Source: an uncultured Formosa sp. (lineage in GTDB: Bacteria > Bacteroidota > Bacteroidia > Flavobacteriales > Flavobacteriaceae). Taken from it: a DNA stretch of 64,000 bases. Below are positions 29,935 to 42,202 of the stretch, one piece after another. Positions within the stretch are counted from its first letter, which is position 1. Every line of letters starts with the position of its first letter. Position numbers and translations under genes: made by a program. The notes beneath the pieces were generated by a model. That model did not search any database. It was not told the DNA's origin and saw only the letters and a program-made list of their open reading frames with translations. The stretch lies in the NCBI GenBank assembly GCA_913052445.1, contig CAJXDP010000001.1:123791-187790 (forward strand). The letters run 5' to 3'.

Positions 29935-30900
29935 TTAAATAATCCCTTCTTTAATTAGATCATGAAGATGAACAACCCCAGCATAGTTTTCATTGACTTT
30001 AACAAGTAGTTGTGAGATTTCGTTTGACTCCATTAATTCCATCGCTTCAATAGCCATGGCATTAACGTCTATAGTCTTAGGAGATTTGTTCATAATATCT
30101 TTAGCGTTAAGCTTTGAGAAATCTTCAGTATTGGCAAGCATACGCCTCAAATCTCCATCAGTTATGATTCCTACTATTTTGTTGTTTTCTGTGACAGCAG
30201 TAACTCCTAAGCGTTTTTCAGATATTTCAATTATTACATCTTTAATGTCGGAATTTGGAGATACAGCAGGTTTCTCGTTTAGTGCTATTAAGTCCATAAC
30301 GGATAAAAAAAGTTTTTTACCTAGTGCTCCCCCAGGGTGATATTTAGCAAAATCGTTACTAGAAAACCCTCTGATTTTTAGAAGACATACTGCTAATGCA
30401 TCTCCAATAACAAGCTGAGCAGTTGTACTTGTGGTTGGTGCTAAGTTGTTGGGGCAGGCTTCTTTTTCTACATAAGAATTGAAAATAAAATCTGCCTGCT
30501 TAGCCAAGATAGACTTCTTGTTTCCAGTGATTGCAATTAATGAGTTTTTAGCCTTTTTAATCAATGGGATCAAAACTTTTATTTCCGGTGTGTTACCGCT
30601 CTTCGAAATGCATATTACTGTATCGTCTTTCAGTACAAGACCTAAGTCTCCATGAATGGCATCCGCAGCGTGCATAAACACGGAAGGAGTTCCAGTAGAA
30701 TTTAGGGTTGCAACAATTTTATTTGCAATTATAGCACTTTTACCAATGCCTGTTATTATAACCCTTCCTTTGGAATTATATATTAACTCTACTGCCTCTG
30801 CAAATGATTCATCCACAAAGTTAGCAAGTTTTGAAATTGCTAAACTCTCATCAATGATGGTTTTTTTAGCGTGCGATACTATGGCTTTTTTAGAGTTCAA
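29935..30900 (-). CDS. kdsD: KpsF/GutQ family sugar-phosphate isomerase (arabinose-5-phosphate isomerase)
   Basis: SIS domain 'GRVIITGIGKSAIIANKIVATLNSTGTPSVFMHAADAIHGDLGLV' plus C-terminal CBS pair. Confidence 0.93.
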   Translation of the reverse strand: MNSKKAIVSHAKKTIIDESLAISKLANFVDESFAEAVELIYNSKGRVIITGIGKSAIIANKIVATLNSTGTPSVFMHAADAIHGDLGLVLKDDTVICISKSGNTPEIKVLIPLIKKAKNSLIAITGNKKSILAKQADFIFNSYVEKEACPNNLAPTTSTTAQLVIGDALAVCLLKIRGFSSNDFAKYHPGGALGKKLFLSVMDLIALNEKPAVSPNSDIKDVIIEISEKRLGVTAVTENNKIVGIITDGDLRRMLANTEDFSKLNAKDIMNKSPKTIDVNAMAIEAMELMESNEISQLLVKVNENYAGVVHLHDLIKEGII

Positions 30901-31056
30901 GTTTTTTATCTTTTGGTTGTGTACTTATTCAAATATATCTACCTTTAGATTAAGTTACAAAAAAACAAAAAAAAATAGTAGTGTTCCTGTGTTTATTCTA
31001 ATTTTTGATTAAACAAGGTAACATTTTTTTATTTAGGTTAAGAAAATAGATGATTA

Positions 31057-33249
31057 ATGAGTATTTCGACTAGAGAATTACATACCTCACTTAAAACTTA
31101 TTTTGGATTTAGTAAGTTTAAAGGACTTCAAGAACAAGTAATTAAGAGTATTCTATCCAAAAAAAACACATTCGCGATTATGCCCACCGGTGGAGGTAAA
31201 TCTCTATGTTATCAGCTTCCCGCATTGATGCAAGACGGTACCGCTATTATTGTATCTCCATTGATTGCTTTAATGAAAAACCAGGTAGATTCAATTCGAG
31301 GTATTTCAAGCCAACAAGGAATAGCTCATGTTTTAAATTCCTCTTTAAATAAATCAGAAATCAAGCAAGTGAAATCAGATATTGAATCTGGAATAACTAA
31401 ACTTTTGTATGTAGCACCTGAATCTCTTTCTAAGGCAGAAAATATAGCTTTTTTAAAAGATCAAACTATTTCTTTTATGGCGGTTGATGAAGCTCATTGT
31501 ATTAGTGAATGGGGTCATGATTTTAGGCCAGAGTACAGAAACTTGAAGAATATTATCACCCAAATTGGTGATAATATTTCTATTATTGGATTGACGGCCA
31601 CAGCTACTCCTAAGGTTCAAGAGGATATTTTAAAGAACTTAGGAACCACTGATGCAGAAACATTTAAAGCTTCCTTTAATAGGCCAAATTTATACTATGA
31701 AATACTACCTAAAACTGCACAAGTTGATAATGATATTATTAGATTTGTTAAGCAAAACGAAGGCAAATCTGGCATTATATACTGTTTGAGCAGAAAACGA
31801 GTTGAAGAACTTTCACAAATACTTCAGGTCAATCAGATCAAATCAGTGCCTTATCACGCTGGTTTAGATGCAAAAACAAGATCTAAGCATCAAGATATGT
31901 TTTTGATGGAAGATGTAGATGTTGTGGTTGCAACTATTGCTTTTGGTATGGGGATAGACAAGCCGGATGTTCGTTTTGTGATTCACCATGATATTCCTAA
32001 AAGCATAGAGAGTTACTACCAAGAAACTGGTCGTGCAGGGCGTGACGGAGGCGAAGGTCACTGTTTAGCCTACTATGCATATAAAGATATAGAGAAACTA
32101 GAAAAATTTATGTCTGGTAAGCCTGTAGCAGAACAAGAAATTGGTTTTGCTTTATTGCAAGAAGTTGTAGCTTTAGCAGAGACTTCAATGTCTAGGCGTA
32201 AATTTATACTTCATTATTTTGGAGAGTACTTTGATTCTGAAACAGGTGATGGAGGAGACATGGACGATAATATTCGAAATCCAAAACCACAATCGGAAGC
32301 AATGGATCAAGTAAGTTTACTACTTGAAGTAGTATCCCTAACACATCAAAAGTATAAAAGTAAAGACTTAGTTAATGTACTTGTGGGTGAAGAAAATGCA
32401 CTTATTAAGTCACATAAAACAGATGAAAAGGAGTTTTTTGGAAATGGAAATAAAAAGACGCCATTATATTGGATGGCATTAATTAGACAATCCTTAGTTG
32501 CAGGGCTACTTCGAAAAGATATTGAAAGCTATGGGGTTTTAAAGATTACAAATGAAGGACAGCGGTTTTTAGACCAACCTATTTCGTTTTCAATGACTGA
32601 AGACCACACTTATAACACATCAGATTCTAATTTAGCATTTAACTCCTCTACTTCAGTAGCGGATATAAATTTGATGAAAATGCTTAAAGCCCTAAGGAAA
32701 ACAAATGCTAAAAAATTAGGAGTACCTCCTTTTGTTATTTTTCAAGATCCATCTTTGGAAGATATGGCTCATAAATACCCAATTAATATTGAAGAGCTTT
32801 ACAATATACACGGAGTCGGTGAAGGAAAAGCAAAACGTTATGGAAAGGATTTCGTAGATCTTATAAAGTCTTATGTAACTGAAAATGAAATTGTCCGTAT
32901 GCAAGATATGGTCATTAAATCGACTGGGATAAACTCATCTTTAAAATTGTATATTATCCAAAACATAGACAGGAAATTACCGCTTGATGATCTTTCATCT
33001 GCTAAAGGGATGAATATGTCAGATTTTATTAGAGAATTGGAAGCTATTGTGTTTTCTGGTACTAAATTAAATATTAATTATTGGATTGATGAACTTTTTG
33101 ATGAAGAACAACAGGAAGAAATTCATGATTACTTTATGGATTCTGAATCCGATGATATTGAAGTAGCTATTGAAGAATTTGATGGTGATTATGATGAACA
33201 AGAATTGCGCTTATTCCGAATAAAGTTCATTAGTGAGGTTGCGAATTAA
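31057..33249 (+). CDS. recQ: ATP-dependent DNA helicase RecQ
   Basis: 730 aa; 'AIMPTGGGKSLCYQLPAL', 'VDEAHCISEWGHDFRPEY', C-terminal HRDC region. Confidence 0.96.
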   Translation: MSISTRELHTSLKTYFGFSKFKGLQEQVIKSILSKKNTFAIMPTGGGKSLCYQLPALMQDGTAIIVSPLIALMKNQVDSIRGISSQQGIAHVLNSSLNKSEIKQVKSDIESGITKLLYVAPESLSKAENIAFLKDQTISFMAVDEAHCISEWGHDFRPEYRNLKNIITQIGDNISIIGLTATATPKVQEDILKNLGTTDAETFKASFNRPNLYYEILPKTAQVDNDIIRFVKQNEGKSGIIYCLSRKRVEELSQILQVNQIKSVPYHAGLDAKTRSKHQDMFLMEDVDVVVATIAFGMGIDKPDVRFVIHHDIPKSIESYYQETGRAGRDGGEGHCLAYYAYKDIEKLEKFMSGKPVAEQEIGFALLQEVVALAETSMSRRKFILHYFGEYFDSETGDGGDMDDNIRNPKPQSEAMDQVSLLLEVVSLTHQKYKSKDLVNVLVGEENALIKSHKTDEKEFFGNGNKKTPLYWMALIRQSLVAGLLRKDIESYGVLKITNEGQRFLDQPISFSMTEDHTYNTSDSNLAFNSSTSVADINLMKMLKALRKTNAKKLGVPPFVIFQDPSLEDMAHKYPINIEELYNIHGVGEGKAKRYGKDFVDLIKSYVTENEIVRMQDMVIKSTGINSSLKLYIIQNIDRKLPLDDLSSAKGMNMSDFIRELEAIVFSGTKLNINYWIDELFDEEQQEEIHDYFMDSESDDIEVAIEEFDGDYDEQELRLFRIKFISEVAN

Positions 33250-33301
33250 TGTTCTTAATAACAAAATCCTTAGAGAATCTTTTTTGTTTGCAATTCCTGC
33301 T

Positions 33302-33309
33302 TATATTTG
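33302..33309 (+). promoter_or_regulatory. -7-like box TATATTTG upstream of the peptidylprolyl isomerase gene
   Basis: TAnnTTTG match 27 nt before ATG 33337. Confidence 0.45.
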
Positions 33310-33336
33310 CAGCTATAAAAAATTAAATTTAAACTC

Positions 33337-34269
33337 ATGAATGACGGTTTATACGCAAAATTTATCACCTCAAGAGGTGAAATATTATTAAATTTAGAAT
33401 TTAAAAAAACACCAGGTACAGTAGGTAACTTTATTGCTTTAGCTGAGGGTAACTTAGAAAATTCAGTAAAAAAACAAGGTGATCCCTATTATAACGGATT
33501 AAAATTCCATAGAGTAATTCCTGACTTCATGGTACAAGGAGGTTGTCCTCTAGGAACTGGGACAGGAAATCCTGGGTATCAATTTGATGATGAGATTCAT
33601 TTAGATCTAAAGCATGATGTTCCTGGAATTTTATCCATGGCCAATGCTGGTCCTGGAACCAATGGTAGCCAGTTTTTTATTACACACATTCCAACTCCTT
33701 GGTTGGATGGAAAACATACTGTTTTTGGAAATGTTATTGAAGGTCAATCTATTGTAGATGTTATTATTCAAGGTGATGTTTTAGAAACAGTTGAAATTAT
33801 TGCAGTAGGTTCAGCAGCAGAAGCCTTTCAAGCGGTTGAGTCTTTTCGAAGTTTTGAAGGTTCCCGTGAATCAAGGATCCAAGAAGAAAAATTAGCCATT
33901 GAAGCTGAGCTTGATAAATTAGCAACTGGTTTTGAAAAAACAGAAAGTGGTCTTCGTTACCAAATTCTTCAAAAAGGTAGTGGAGTCAAAGCTATAAAGG
34001 GGGCTACGGTTTCTGTACATTATAAAGGCCAATTAACTGATGGAACTGTGTTTGATTCTTCATATAAACGAAAAGAGCCAATTGAGTTTGTATTGGGAAT
34101 GGGACAGGTAATTGCTGGATGGGACGAAGGAATATCTCTTCTTGAAGTTGGAGACAAAGCTCGTTTTGTAATTCCAAGTGACTTGGGATACGGAAATAGA
34201 GGAGCAGGTGGAGCTATTCCTCCAAATTCAAATTTAATATTTGATGTTGAATTAGTAGACGTAAAGTAA
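33337..34269 (+). CDS. Dual-domain peptidylprolyl isomerase: N-terminal cyclophilin and C-terminal FKBP
   Basis: '[27 protein letters not shown]...[21 protein letters not shown]' (cyclophilin) and '[62 protein letters not shown]' (FKBP) in one ORF. Confidence 0.95.
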   Translation: MNDGLYAKFITSRGEILLNLEFKKTPGTVGNFIALAEGNLENSVKKQGDPYYNGLKFHRVIPDFMVQGGCPLGTGTGNPGYQFDDEIHLDLKHDVPGILSMANAGPGTNGSQFFITHIPTPWLDGKHTVFGNVIEGQSIVDVIIQGDVLETVEIIAVGSAAEAFQAVESFRSFEGSRESRIQEEKLAIEAELDKLATGFEKTESGLRYQILQKGSGVKAIKGATVSVHYKGQLTDGTVFDSSYKRKEPIEFVLGMGQVIAGWDEGISLLEVGDKARFVIPSDLGYGNRGAGGAIPPNSNLIFDVELVDVK

Positions 34270-34370
34270 TTACTTTTTGTTCCATAAAAGTACCTCAAAG
34301 TTTTTTTTTGTTTAATATGGACTGTTCATAAACATCGTGAAAATTTACTTATAGTTTCAATACTTATTTG

Positions 34371-34378
34371 TAAATTTG
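34371..34378 (+). promoter_or_regulatory. -7-like box TAAATTTG upstream of pyrG
   Basis: TAnnTTTG match 20 nt before ATG 34399. Confidence 0.45.
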
Positions 34379-34389
34379 TTCGCGTTTAA

Positions 34390-36018
<1,629 letters not shown>

Positions 36019-36070
36019 TATTTGATTTTAAATCATTTTACAATATATGATTTTTTCAAAAAAGTAAATT

Positions 36071-37972
36071 ATGGAAGAGAAAAAGTTAGACTTAAATACT
36101 ATTATTGGATTTATACTTATCGGGTTTATTTTGTTATACATGTTGTGGCAACAGCAGCCTACTGCAGAAGAACTTGCAGCTCAAGAAGAAGCTAAACAAG
36201 AACAGCTAGAATCTGATTCAGCTCAAAACAAAGCTATTTTAAAAACTAACAACCTAGATGCCCAAACTAGTGATTATTCACTAGACCTAGAAAATTTTAA
36301 AAACCAAGTTGGTGATTTTGCATATGCGATGACATTACCCTCTGCAACACCCACTTTCACAACTTTTGAAAATCAAGTATTAGCTATTAAAATTGATAAC
36401 AAAGGTGGTTTTATTTCAGAGGTGAAATTAAAGAATTATGTAAATCATAATTCTGATCCAGTTTATCTTATTAGAGATGGTAGTTCTCAATTCAATTTAA
36501 ATTTTGCAACATCAGAAAATCGTATCTTAAATTCTTCGGAATTATATTTTCAACCAACTCTTTCAAAATCAGGTGACAACCAAATTCTTTCAATGCGACT
36601 TAAGGTTTCAGAGTCACAATTTTTAGAGTACCGTTACGAATTAAAGCCGAACAACCATATGCTTGGATTCTCGGTACGTTCTCAAGGACTATCATCTATT
36701 TTAAATACCTCTCAAGATGTTCAATTAGATTGGAAATTTGATGCACATCGTCAAGGTAAAAGCATTGCTTTTGAAAATCGTTATACTCGATTGTCTTACG
36801 AGCATGAAGGAGATAAAACAAACAAATTATCTCAAACAGGAGACGATGATGAGACTGAAACAGACGTTTCTTGGATCTCTTTTAGACAGCATTTTTTCAG
36901 TTCTATTTTAGTCCCTGAGGCCCCCTTCAAAACAGCCGACTTAAAATCATTCAATTTAATAAATGATGAAGCAGTTGATACTTTATTCACGAAGCGTTAT
37001 GAAGTGAGTCTTCCACTAAGCTTTTCAGGTGGTGAATTAGCACATAATATGAGTATATACTATGGCCCTACCTATGATAAAATTTTAAATCAGTATGATA
37101 AAAATTTAGAGTCAAGTATTCCCTTTGGTTGGGGAGTTATTGGGTGGATTAATAAATCAGTTTTTAGTCCTTTGTATGGATGGTTAACTAACTACTTATC
37201 TTATGGATTAGCTATAATTGTAATGACTATTATTGTTAAGATTTTATTATCATTTGTTCAATATAAACAGTTTTTAACACAGGCTAAAAATAAAATAATA
37301 AAGCCAGAGCTAGATGCCATAAGAGACAAGTATAAAAAGGATAAAATGAAAGCTCAGAAAGAAACAATGGCTCTTCAAACTAGAGTCGGGGCAAATCCTA
37401 TGAGTTTGAGTGGTTGTTTGCCCGTGTTATTTCAAATGCCAGTATTCTACTCCTTGTTTATGTTTTTTCCAATTGCATTTGAATTACGTCAAAAGCCATT
37501 TCTATGGGTTGAGGATTTAAGTTCCTATGATTCAATCGCAGAGCTTCCATTTTATATTCCTTTATATGGAGACCATATAAGTTTATTTCCAATATTAGCA
37601 TCAATAGCAATTTTCTTTTATATGAAAATGACTACAGGACAGCAAATGTCGGCTCAACCTACTCAAGAAGGAATGCCAGACATGGCCAAAATGATGAAAT
37701 ATTTGATTTATTTTTCTCCAATCATGATGTTGTTTTTTTTCAATAATTATGCTTCCGGATTGAGCCTATATTATTTTATATCTAACCTAATTAGTATTGC
37801 TCTTATGCTTGTTATTAAAAACTATATTATTGATGAAAAAAAAGTACTAGCTCAAATACAAGTGAGTAAAGCAAAGAAGCCTAAGAAACAAACCCGTTTC
37901 CAAAAGAAAATGGCCGACATAATGGAACAAGCTGAAGCACAAAAAAAAATACAACAAAATAGAAAAAAATAG
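36071..37972 (+). CDS. yidC: Membrane protein insertase YidC
   Basis: 633 aa; N-terminal TM, periplasmic domain, 'VRKY/PLSGCLPVLFQMPVFYSLF' region and basic tail. Confidence 0.97.
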   Translation: MEEKKLDLNTIIGFILIGFILLYMLWQQQPTAEELAAQEEAKQEQLESDSAQNKAILKTNNLDAQTSDYSLDLENFKNQVGDFAYAMTLPSATPTFTTFENQVLAIKIDNKGGFISEVKLKNYVNHNSDPVYLIRDGSSQFNLNFATSENRILNSSELYFQPTLSKSGDNQILSMRLKVSESQFLEYRYELKPNNHMLGFSVRSQGLSSILNTSQDVQLDWKFDAHRQGKSIAFENRYTRLSYEHEGDKTNKLSQTGDDDETETDVSWISFRQHFFSSILVPEAPFKTADLKSFNLINDEAVDTLFTKRYEVSLPLSFSGGELAHNMSIYYGPTYDKILNQYDKNLESSIPFGWGVIGWINKSVFSPLYGWLTNYLSYGLAIIVMTIIVKILLSFVQYKQFLTQAKNKIIKPELDAIRDKYKKDKMKAQKETMALQTRVGANPMSLSGCLPVLFQMPVFYSLFMFFPIAFELRQKPFLWVEDLSSYDSIAELPFYIPLYGDHISLFPILASIAIFFYMKMTTGQQMSAQPTQEGMPDMAKMMKYLIYFSPIMMLFFFNNYASGLSLYYFISNLISIALMLVIKNYIIDEKKVLAQIQVSKAKKPKKQTRFQKKMADIMEQAEAQKKIQQNRKK

Positions 37973-37992
37973 GGTGAGGCTTACTGAAATTT

Positions 37993-38020
37993 AAAAAGCT
38001 ACCCAATAGGGTAGCTTTTT
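37993..38020 (+). terminator. Rho-independent terminator after yidC
   Basis: AAAAAGCTACCC-AATA-GGGTAGCTTTTT, perfect 12-nt arms with T-run. Confidence 0.92.
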
Positions 38021-38067
38021 AATTTAATACGATTGATGCTTAACTAGTGGCTCAAAAAATTAATCCG

Positions 38068-38075
38068 TAAATTTG
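38068..38075 (+). promoter_or_regulatory. -7-like box TAAATTTG immediately upstream of mnmA
   Basis: Ends 4 nt before ATG 38080. Confidence 0.45.
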
Positions 38076-38079
38076 CGGT

Positions 38080-39270
38080 ATGAAAACAGTTGTTGTTGGA
38101 CTCTCAGGAGGAGTAGATTCTAGTGTTGCGGCCTATTTATTAAAAGAGCAAGGATATAATGTAATCGGTTTGTTTATGAAAAACTGGCATGATGATTCTG
38201 TGACTATTTCTGACGACTGCCCTTGGTTAGATGATAGTAATGATGCTATGCTTGTTGCAGAAAAATTAAATATACCTTTTCAAACTGTAGACCTTAGTGT
38301 GCAGTACAAGGATAAGATAGTCGATTATATGTTTAATGAATATAGAAATGGACGTACGCCTAATCCTGACATTCTGTGCAATCGAGAAATTAAATTTGAT
38401 ACTTTTCTAAAGATAGCTATTTCCCTAGGAGCGGACTTTGTAGCTACGGGACACTATTGTAGAAAAGATAAAATTAGAATAGCCTCTAAATCTTTAGTAT
38501 ATCGACTTCTTTCAGGTAAAGATTCTAATAAAGATCAATCTTACTTTTTGTGTCAATTGTCACAAGATCAATTATCAAAAACATTATTTCCTATAGGAGA
38601 ATTAACCAAACCAGAAGTAAGATTAATTGCCGCTAAGCAAAATTTAGTTACGGCAAATAAAAAGGATTCTCAAGGACTGTGTTTTATAGGGAAAGTGCGA
38701 TTACCTGATTTTTTACAACAGCAGTTAGAGCCTAAAGAGGGTCAAATTATAGAAATTCCATATAGTTTCAAATCTTATTCAATAAGACCACCTAAGTTTC
38801 AATCTCAATTAGAAGAATTAGCTTTTAGAGCTATGAAAATAAAATATTCCCGTTCTAATGGAGTTGTAGTTGGTACACATCGTGGTGCACATTATTTCAC
38901 TAAAGGTCAGCGCAAAGGTTTATCTGTTGGTGGTACTGTAGAACCTCTTTTTGTAATAGATACAGATGTTGATGATAATATTATTTATACTGGTCAAGGA
39001 AAAAATCATCCTGGACTTTATAAATCTGTACTTTTAGTGAAATCATCAGATATTCATTGGGTTCGCCCTGATTTAGCTATTGATTTAGGACAATCATTAG
39101 AAGTGTTTGCTCGCATCCGTTACCGACAAGAATTAGAGTCAGCTAGACTGTATGCTACTTCTGATGGATTATATGTTGCTTTTGATCTACCACAGTTAGC
39201 TATTACCGAAGGCCAATTCGTAGCTTGGTATTTGGGTGACGAATTGGTGGGTTCTGGAGTGATTTCTTAA
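38080..39270 (+). CDS. mnmA: tRNA 2-thiouridine(34) synthase MnmA
   Basis: '[33 protein letters not shown]', '[15 protein letters not shown]', '[11 protein letters not shown]'. Confidence 0.96.
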   Translation: MKTVVVGLSGGVDSSVAAYLLKEQGYNVIGLFMKNWHDDSVTISDDCPWLDDSNDAMLVAEKLNIPFQTVDLSVQYKDKIVDYMFNEYRNGRTPNPDILCNREIKFDTFLKIAISLGADFVATGHYCRKDKIRIASKSLVYRLLSGKDSNKDQSYFLCQLSQDQLSKTLFPIGELTKPEVRLIAAKQNLVTANKKDSQGLCFIGKVRLPDFLQQQLEPKEGQIIEIPYSFKSYSIRPPKFQSQLEELAFRAMKIKYSRSNGVVVGTHRGAHYFTKGQRKGLSVGGTVEPLFVIDTDVDDNIIYTGQGKNHPGLYKSVLLVKSSDIHWVRPDLAIDLGQSLEVFARIRYRQELESARLYATSDGLYVAFDLPQLAITEGQFVAWYLGDELVGSGVIS

Positions 39271-39343
39271 ATTTTAAATTCTATATTAAAAGAGCATAAT
39301 CAGTCTCAGTTACGTTTATCAATAATTAACATATCCAAAACTA

Positions 39344-40117
39344 ATGAACAATAGAGCAAATCAGTTACAGGCATTTGATCGTATATTAACAATAATGGAT
39401 GAGCTTCGTGAACAATGTCCATGGGATAAAAAGCAAACAATGGAAACCCTTCGCCCCTTAACCATTGAAGAGACATATGAACTAGGAGATGCTATTTTAG
39501 ATGCAAATCTAAATGAGGTTAAGGGAGAGTTAGGCGATCTTTTGCTTCACATCGTGTTTTATTCTAAAATTGGTAGTGAAACTAATGATTTTGATATTAC
39601 AGATGTGATAAATGGAATATGTGATAAATTAATTTATCGGCACCCACATATTTATAGTGATATAAAAGTTAAGGATGAAACTGAAGTGAAGCAGAATTGG
39701 GAGAACTTAAAACTCAAAGAAGGAAAGAATAGCGTGCTTGAAGGCGTACCCAAAAGTCTTCCTGCTCTAGTAAAAGCGAGCCGAATACAAGAAAAAGTAG
39801 CCGGAGTCGGGTTTGATTGGGATCATTCTGATCAAGTTTGGAACAAAGTAGAGGAGGAGATATGTGAGTTTAAAAAAGAAATTGTAAATAAGAATCAAGA
39901 TGCTTTAGAGGACGAATTCGGAGATATTATATTTTCATTAATAAACTATGCTAGATTTCTAAATATTAACGCAGAAAACGCACTAGAACGCACTAATAAG
40001 AAGTTTATTAAACGTTTTCAGTATTTAGAAAAAAAAGCTAATATAATTCAAAAACCAATATCTAAAATGACCATAGCGGAAATGGATGTTTATTGGAATG
40101 AAGCTAAAAAGAAATAA
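39344..40117 (+). CDS. mazG: Nucleoside triphosphate pyrophosphohydrolase MazG
   Basis: 'CPWDKKQTMETLRPLTIEETYELGDAIL', 'GELGDLLLHIVFYSKIG'. Confidence 0.95.
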   Translation: MNNRANQLQAFDRILTIMDELREQCPWDKKQTMETLRPLTIEETYELGDAILDANLNEVKGELGDLLLHIVFYSKIGSETNDFDITDVINGICDKLIYRHPHIYSDIKVKDETEVKQNWENLKLKEGKNSVLEGVPKSLPALVKASRIQEKVAGVGFDWDHSDQVWNKVEEEICEFKKEIVNKNQDALEDEFGDIIFSLINYARFLNINAENALERTNKKFIKRFQYLEKKANIIQKPISKMTIAEMDVYWNEAKKK

Positions 40118-40121
40118 GTAG

Positions 40122-42116
40122 TTAATCTATAAGTTTTTTTATTTTTGAATATTTAAATTCCCAAACTTTTAAGACTTCTTTATGCTTACTTATTTTTTTA
40201 TTAACTTCTTTTAAAAAAGGATTATCGTCATCAATATTTGAAAAGAACTGTGAGTTGTTTTCAAGTTGGTTAATTTCACTTTTGATTTCGTCTATTTTCT
40301 TTCTTACAAAAATTACTTCATTATTAAATAAACGTGAATCTTGAGAAATAGTTTCTAGCTTTAGGCTGTACTTTAAGTTTTCTAAGGCCTCTTTGTCAAG
40401 CCCTATTTTTGAATAGAAATCATCTAGAGTTTTATAGAACTTAGCATCAATAAAACGTTTGCTCCGTGTTACATTTCCGATTTTCTTCCATTGACTCGAA
40501 ATTTGGTTAAGGCTATCTAGGTTTGCATCTTTATCTTCTGTCGGTACAAAAGAATTTAAAGTTTCTAGTAGGCTACTTTTCTCCTTGAAAGATTTAATCT
40601 CATCATCTGAACCATTATTTTTTTGTTCGTGATAACGGTCAAAGAATAAATTACATGCACTTCTAAATCGCTTCCATAATTTATCACTATCTTTTCTGGG
40701 AATGTGACCAATAGATTTCCAGCGATTTTGAATGTCTTTCATCAAAACTAAAGTCATTTCTAAATCCAAACTATCTTTGTTTTGCTCGGCTATTTCTACT
40801 AACTCTAACTTTTTACGGTAGTTTTCTGATTGGTCTTTCTTTAAAGTTTTATAGTAAGTGTTTTTATTTTTATTGAAAATCTTTACAGCGTTTTTAAATG
40901 CAGTCCAGGTTATTTCATTTTTTTTAGAAGGGACTTTTCCTGTTTTGAAAAATGAATCTCTAAGGGATTCAACTTCCTTTATATTTACTTGCCATTCTTT
41001 ATGAATTAGTATTGTTTTTTCTGAAATGGCTTTAATTTTATTTATGATATCATTTTTTATAATCAAATTCTCATTGAAGCCTTCTTCAAGCTTGGCGTAA
41101 TAATCTTGACGTTTATCGTTAATTACCTTTGTGGCTGAGCTAAATTGTTCCCAAAGTTGATCTTTAAATTCTTTTGCAACGGGCCCTAACTCTTCTTTCC
41201 ATATTTTATGAAGAGCCTGAAGCTCTCTAAAAGCCCTGTTTAGGTCAGTTTCATTTGCTAACTCTTCCGTATTTTGAATTATTTTTTGTTTTTGTTCTAA
41301 ATTATGCTTGTAATCTAAATCTCTCAAATCTCTATTTAGATGGAGAAATCCATAAAATATCTCTACATGGTGTCTGTAATTATTCCATATATCGTTGTTT
41401 TGAGTAGAAGGTATTTGACCTGTATTTCTCCAGCGCTCTTGCAAACCCTTGAAGGTGTTGTATGAAGAATTAATATCTCCTTCCACATTAATCAGTCCTT
41501 TGATTTCCTCAACTATTTCAAGTCGAATCTCAAGGTTTTGATTCAGTTGTTGTATTCTATTTTTTTGATATGATTGTTGTCTTTCTCTAAAAGTTTTTGA
41601 TAAATCATTAAATTTTTTCTTGTATGGACTATTAAAATTAAAATCAATAGCATTACCACCTTCAGCTATAAAACTATCTTTTTGTTCCGAAATTAACCTA
41701 GCGAAAGCAGTATTAAAGCTGTTTTTAATTTTGTTTACGCTGTTACGAGTTTTTTGAGTATTATCAATATTTAAAAGGGACTCAAATTTATTAACAAGTT
41801 CCTCTAAGGATAACGAATCAAAATTTTCTTCTAAGTCTATTTTTTGAGATTCGACTCTGGTTTCACTTTCATCATTGGTTTTCTGATTTACTTTTTCTAA
41901 ACTCTTTGCTTTTGAGCTCTCTTCTTCCGAATTATCTTCTTTTGGGCTGACTTCATTCGTTTCTAAAGTATCGTCAGCTGTTGATTCGGGCTTATTTACA
42001 ATCTCAGTTGAAGAATTTACGTCTTCTTTAACTTCTTTATTTTGATCAGCATTGTTTAAGTTATCAATATTTCCATCTGCATCCTGCAGGTTATCATGCT
42101 CTGACATATCTTTCAA
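40122..42116 (-). CDS. DUF349 domain-containing protein
   Basis: 664 aa, repeated 'W...G.IP....LW..F' units (RWRNTGQIPSTQNNDIWNNYRHHVEIFY, RWKSIGHIPRKDSDKLWKRFRSACNLFFDRY). Confidence 0.9.
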   Translation of the reverse strand: MKDMSEHDNLQDADGNIDNLNNADQNKEVKEDVNSSTEIVNKPESTADDTLETNEVSPKEDNSEEESSKAKSLEKVNQKTNDESETRVESQKIDLEENFDSLSLEELVNKFESLLNIDNTQKTRNSVNKIKNSFNTAFARLISEQKDSFIAEGGNAIDFNFNSPYKKKFNDLSKTFRERQQSYQKNRIQQLNQNLEIRLEIVEEIKGLINVEGDINSSYNTFKGLQERWRNTGQIPSTQNNDIWNNYRHHVEIFYGFLHLNRDLRDLDYKHNLEQKQKIIQNTEELANETDLNRAFRELQALHKIWKEELGPVAKEFKDQLWEQFSSATKVINDKRQDYYAKLEEGFNENLIIKNDIINKIKAISEKTILIHKEWQVNIKEVESLRDSFFKTGKVPSKKNEITWTAFKNAVKIFNKNKNTYYKTLKKDQSENYRKKLELVEIAEQNKDSLDLEMTLVLMKDIQNRWKSIGHIPRKDSDKLWKRFRSACNLFFDRYHEQKNNGSDDEIKSFKEKSSLLETLNSFVPTEDKDANLDSLNQISSQWKKIGNVTRSKRFIDAKFYKTLDDFYSKIGLDKEALENLKYSLKLETISQDSRLFNNEVIFVRKKIDEIKSEINQLENNSQFFSNIDDDNPFLKEVNKKISKHKEVLKVWEFKYSKIKKLID

Positions 42117-42202
42117 TGTTTTGTGTGTTAAATTCTTTATATAAATATAACATTATCCCTTTAATCTACAAATTATCTAATTATTTAAAATTAAGCTATT
42201 TG

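Noticed and set aside
29993-31012. Plus-strand ORFs (115 and 118 aa) antisense to kdsD
   Set aside because: Shadow ORFs opposite a well-conserved SIS-CBS protein.
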